From Paracoccaceae bacterium (GTDB lineage Bacteria; Pseudomonadota; Alphaproteobacteria; Rhodobacterales; Rhodobacteraceae), in the NCBI GenBank assembly GCA_002400675.1, contig NVQY01000021.1, positions 8,755 to 14,880 on the forward strand: a stretch of 6,126 nucleotides of DNA, read 5' to 3'. The notes beneath the pieces were generated by a model. It made no database searches, was not told where the DNA came from, and saw only the letters and a program-made list of their open reading frames with translations. Both the position numbers and the translations under genes were made by a program. This document shows, in pieces, positions 5,404 through 6,126 of the stretch. Each line of letters starts with the position of its first letter. The stretch's first letter is position 1.

Positions 5404-6126
5404 TCAGATGGTGGCCAGAACGGTTGCGGCGGGGGCGATGGTGATGCCGGCGTCGGTCAGGGCGGCACGGATTGCCCGGCCATTTTCAAGCGCACCGGGG
5501 GTGTCAGAGTGAAAGCAGATTGATTCAAACTCGATTTCGATTTCGTCGCCCTCGATGGTTTTCACGATACCTTCCTTGCAGGCCCGCACGCATTTGGCGG
5601 CGATCTGTTCGGGGTTGGGGCGCGATACCTTGCGGGCAAACACAATTGATCCGCTATTGTCATAGTCCCGGTCGGCAAAGAATTCGCGCGCCACGCTGTA
5701 ACCGCTTTGTTTGGCGATCTCATAGGTTTTGGACACGCCCATGCAGAAAATGATTGCGTCGCTACAGGTCTTGGCCAGGGTTTCGATCAATAGCCGCGAC
5801 AGGTCTTCGTTGACCGCCGCCTCCATATAAAGCGCGCCGTGCAGCTTGACATGCTGCAATGGTATCCCGTGACGGCGACCAAATTCGCGCAGTGCGCCGA
5901 TCTGATATACCACATCGTTTACCAGCTCTTCAGAACTGGCCGCGACATAGCGCCGCCCAAAGCCTTGCAGGTCATGATACCCAGGGTGCGCACCCAGTCC
6001 GACGCCATGGGTTTGCGCCAGCCTGACCACCCGATCCATCGAATTGGGATCGCCCGCGTGAAAGCCCGCAGCGATATTTGCCGAGCTGATGATGGACATG
6101 ATATCGTGGTCTGGAGCATCGCCAAT
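5404..6126 (-). CDS. pxpA: PxpA, LamB/YcsF family (5-oxoprolinase subunit A-like), N-terminus beyond the right edge
   Basis: The frame is open from the right edge to a TGA at 5404-5406, giving 240 visible residues. The first are IGDAPDHDIMSIISSANIAA, which align with the family's 'mGdDeallplvsSANIAcG'. The ATG at 6097-6099 is therefore internal, and the true start with the NxDxGE-type motif lies about 15-20 residues to the right. Visible motifs, numbered from the edge, are ANIAAGFHAGDP (16-27), GLGAHPGYHDLQGFGRR (43-59), VKLHGALY (93-100), EFFADRDY (148-155) and ICFHSDTPGAL (203-213). The family fold is a metal-type TIM-like barrel; PxpA works with PxpBC in ATP-dependent 5-oxoproline opening. 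Several normally conserved spots differ: VKPHGALYN reads VKLHGALYM and HGDTP reads HSDTP. It is the first visible gene of the pxpA-accB-accC-pxpB-pxpC operon. Whether more genes precede it is not visible. Confidence 0.94.
   Translation of the reverse strand: MGDAPDHDIMSIISSANIAAGFHAGDPNSMDRVVRLAQTHGVGLGAHPGYHDLQGFGRRYVAASSEELVNDVVYQIGALREFGRRHGIPLQHVKLHGALYMEAAVNEDLSRLLIETLAKTCSDAIIFCMGVSKTYEIAKQSGYSVAREFFADRDYDNSGSIVFARKVSRPNPEQIAAKCVRACKEGIVKTIEGDEIEIEFESICFHSDTPGALENGRAIRAALTDAGITIAPAATVLATI

Noticed and set aside
5404..6099. PxpA starting at the ATG at 6099
   Set aside because: The nine codons upstream to the edge continue the family alignment (IGDAPDHDI before MSIISSANIA), so the ATG is internal and the gene is cut by the window edge.
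1941..6126. True urea degradation (urea carboxylase plus allophanate hydrolase)
   Set aside because: No allophanate hydrolase or amidase-signature gene is visible and the subunits are split with a LamB/YcsF protein, so urea is only one of several possible substrates.

Overview
The window is GC-rich and tightly packed with genes. The protein style and codon use fit an alphaproteobacterium, most likely of the Rhodobacterales/Roseobacter type. That is inference from sequence style only; no marker gene is present. No RNA genes, CRISPR arrays, insertion sequences or phage genes were seen. The content is a metabolic locus for ATP-dependent opening or carboxylation of an amide, lactam or hydantoin-like substrate.

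Layout from left to right. (1) Positions 1-792, minus strand: the N-terminal 264 residues of a hydantoinase B/oxoprolinase-family protein that runs off the left edge. (2) Positions 793-954: a 162-bp divergent intergenic region with a direct/inverted GCGCGCA repeat at 20-bp period and a perfect 16-bp interrupted palindrome. Both are candidate regulator sites. (3) Positions 955-1920, plus strand: an AraC-family regulator. (4) Positions 1941-6126, minus strand: five co-directional genes, transcribed right to left. They encode PxpA (LamB/YcsF family, N-terminus off the right edge), a minimal 78-residue biotin carrier protein, a biotin carboxylase, a long PxpB/KipI-family protein and a PxpC/KipA-family protein. 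Junctions are 17 bp, 2 bp, a 4-bp ATGA overlap and an 11-bp overlap, so this is almost certainly one operon.

How the genes may work together. PxpA, PxpB and PxpC homologues form ATP-dependent 5-oxoprolinase in other bacteria. KipI and KipA are also the two halves of the carboxyltransferase domain of urea carboxylase. Here they sit in one operon with a biotin carboxylase and a biotin carrier. The four downstream genes therefore supply every module of a urea-carboxylase-type enzyme as separate subunits, with a LamB/YcsF protein added. The PxpB homologue also carries a C-terminal extension resembling the one in urea carboxylase. The best reading is a split, biotin-dependent lactam/amide carboxylase-hydrolase of unknown substrate. 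The AraC regulator and the divergent hydantoinase-B gene suggest a regulated catabolic locus with two ATP-linked routes for related cyclic or secondary amides. The substrate cannot be determined from sequence alone.
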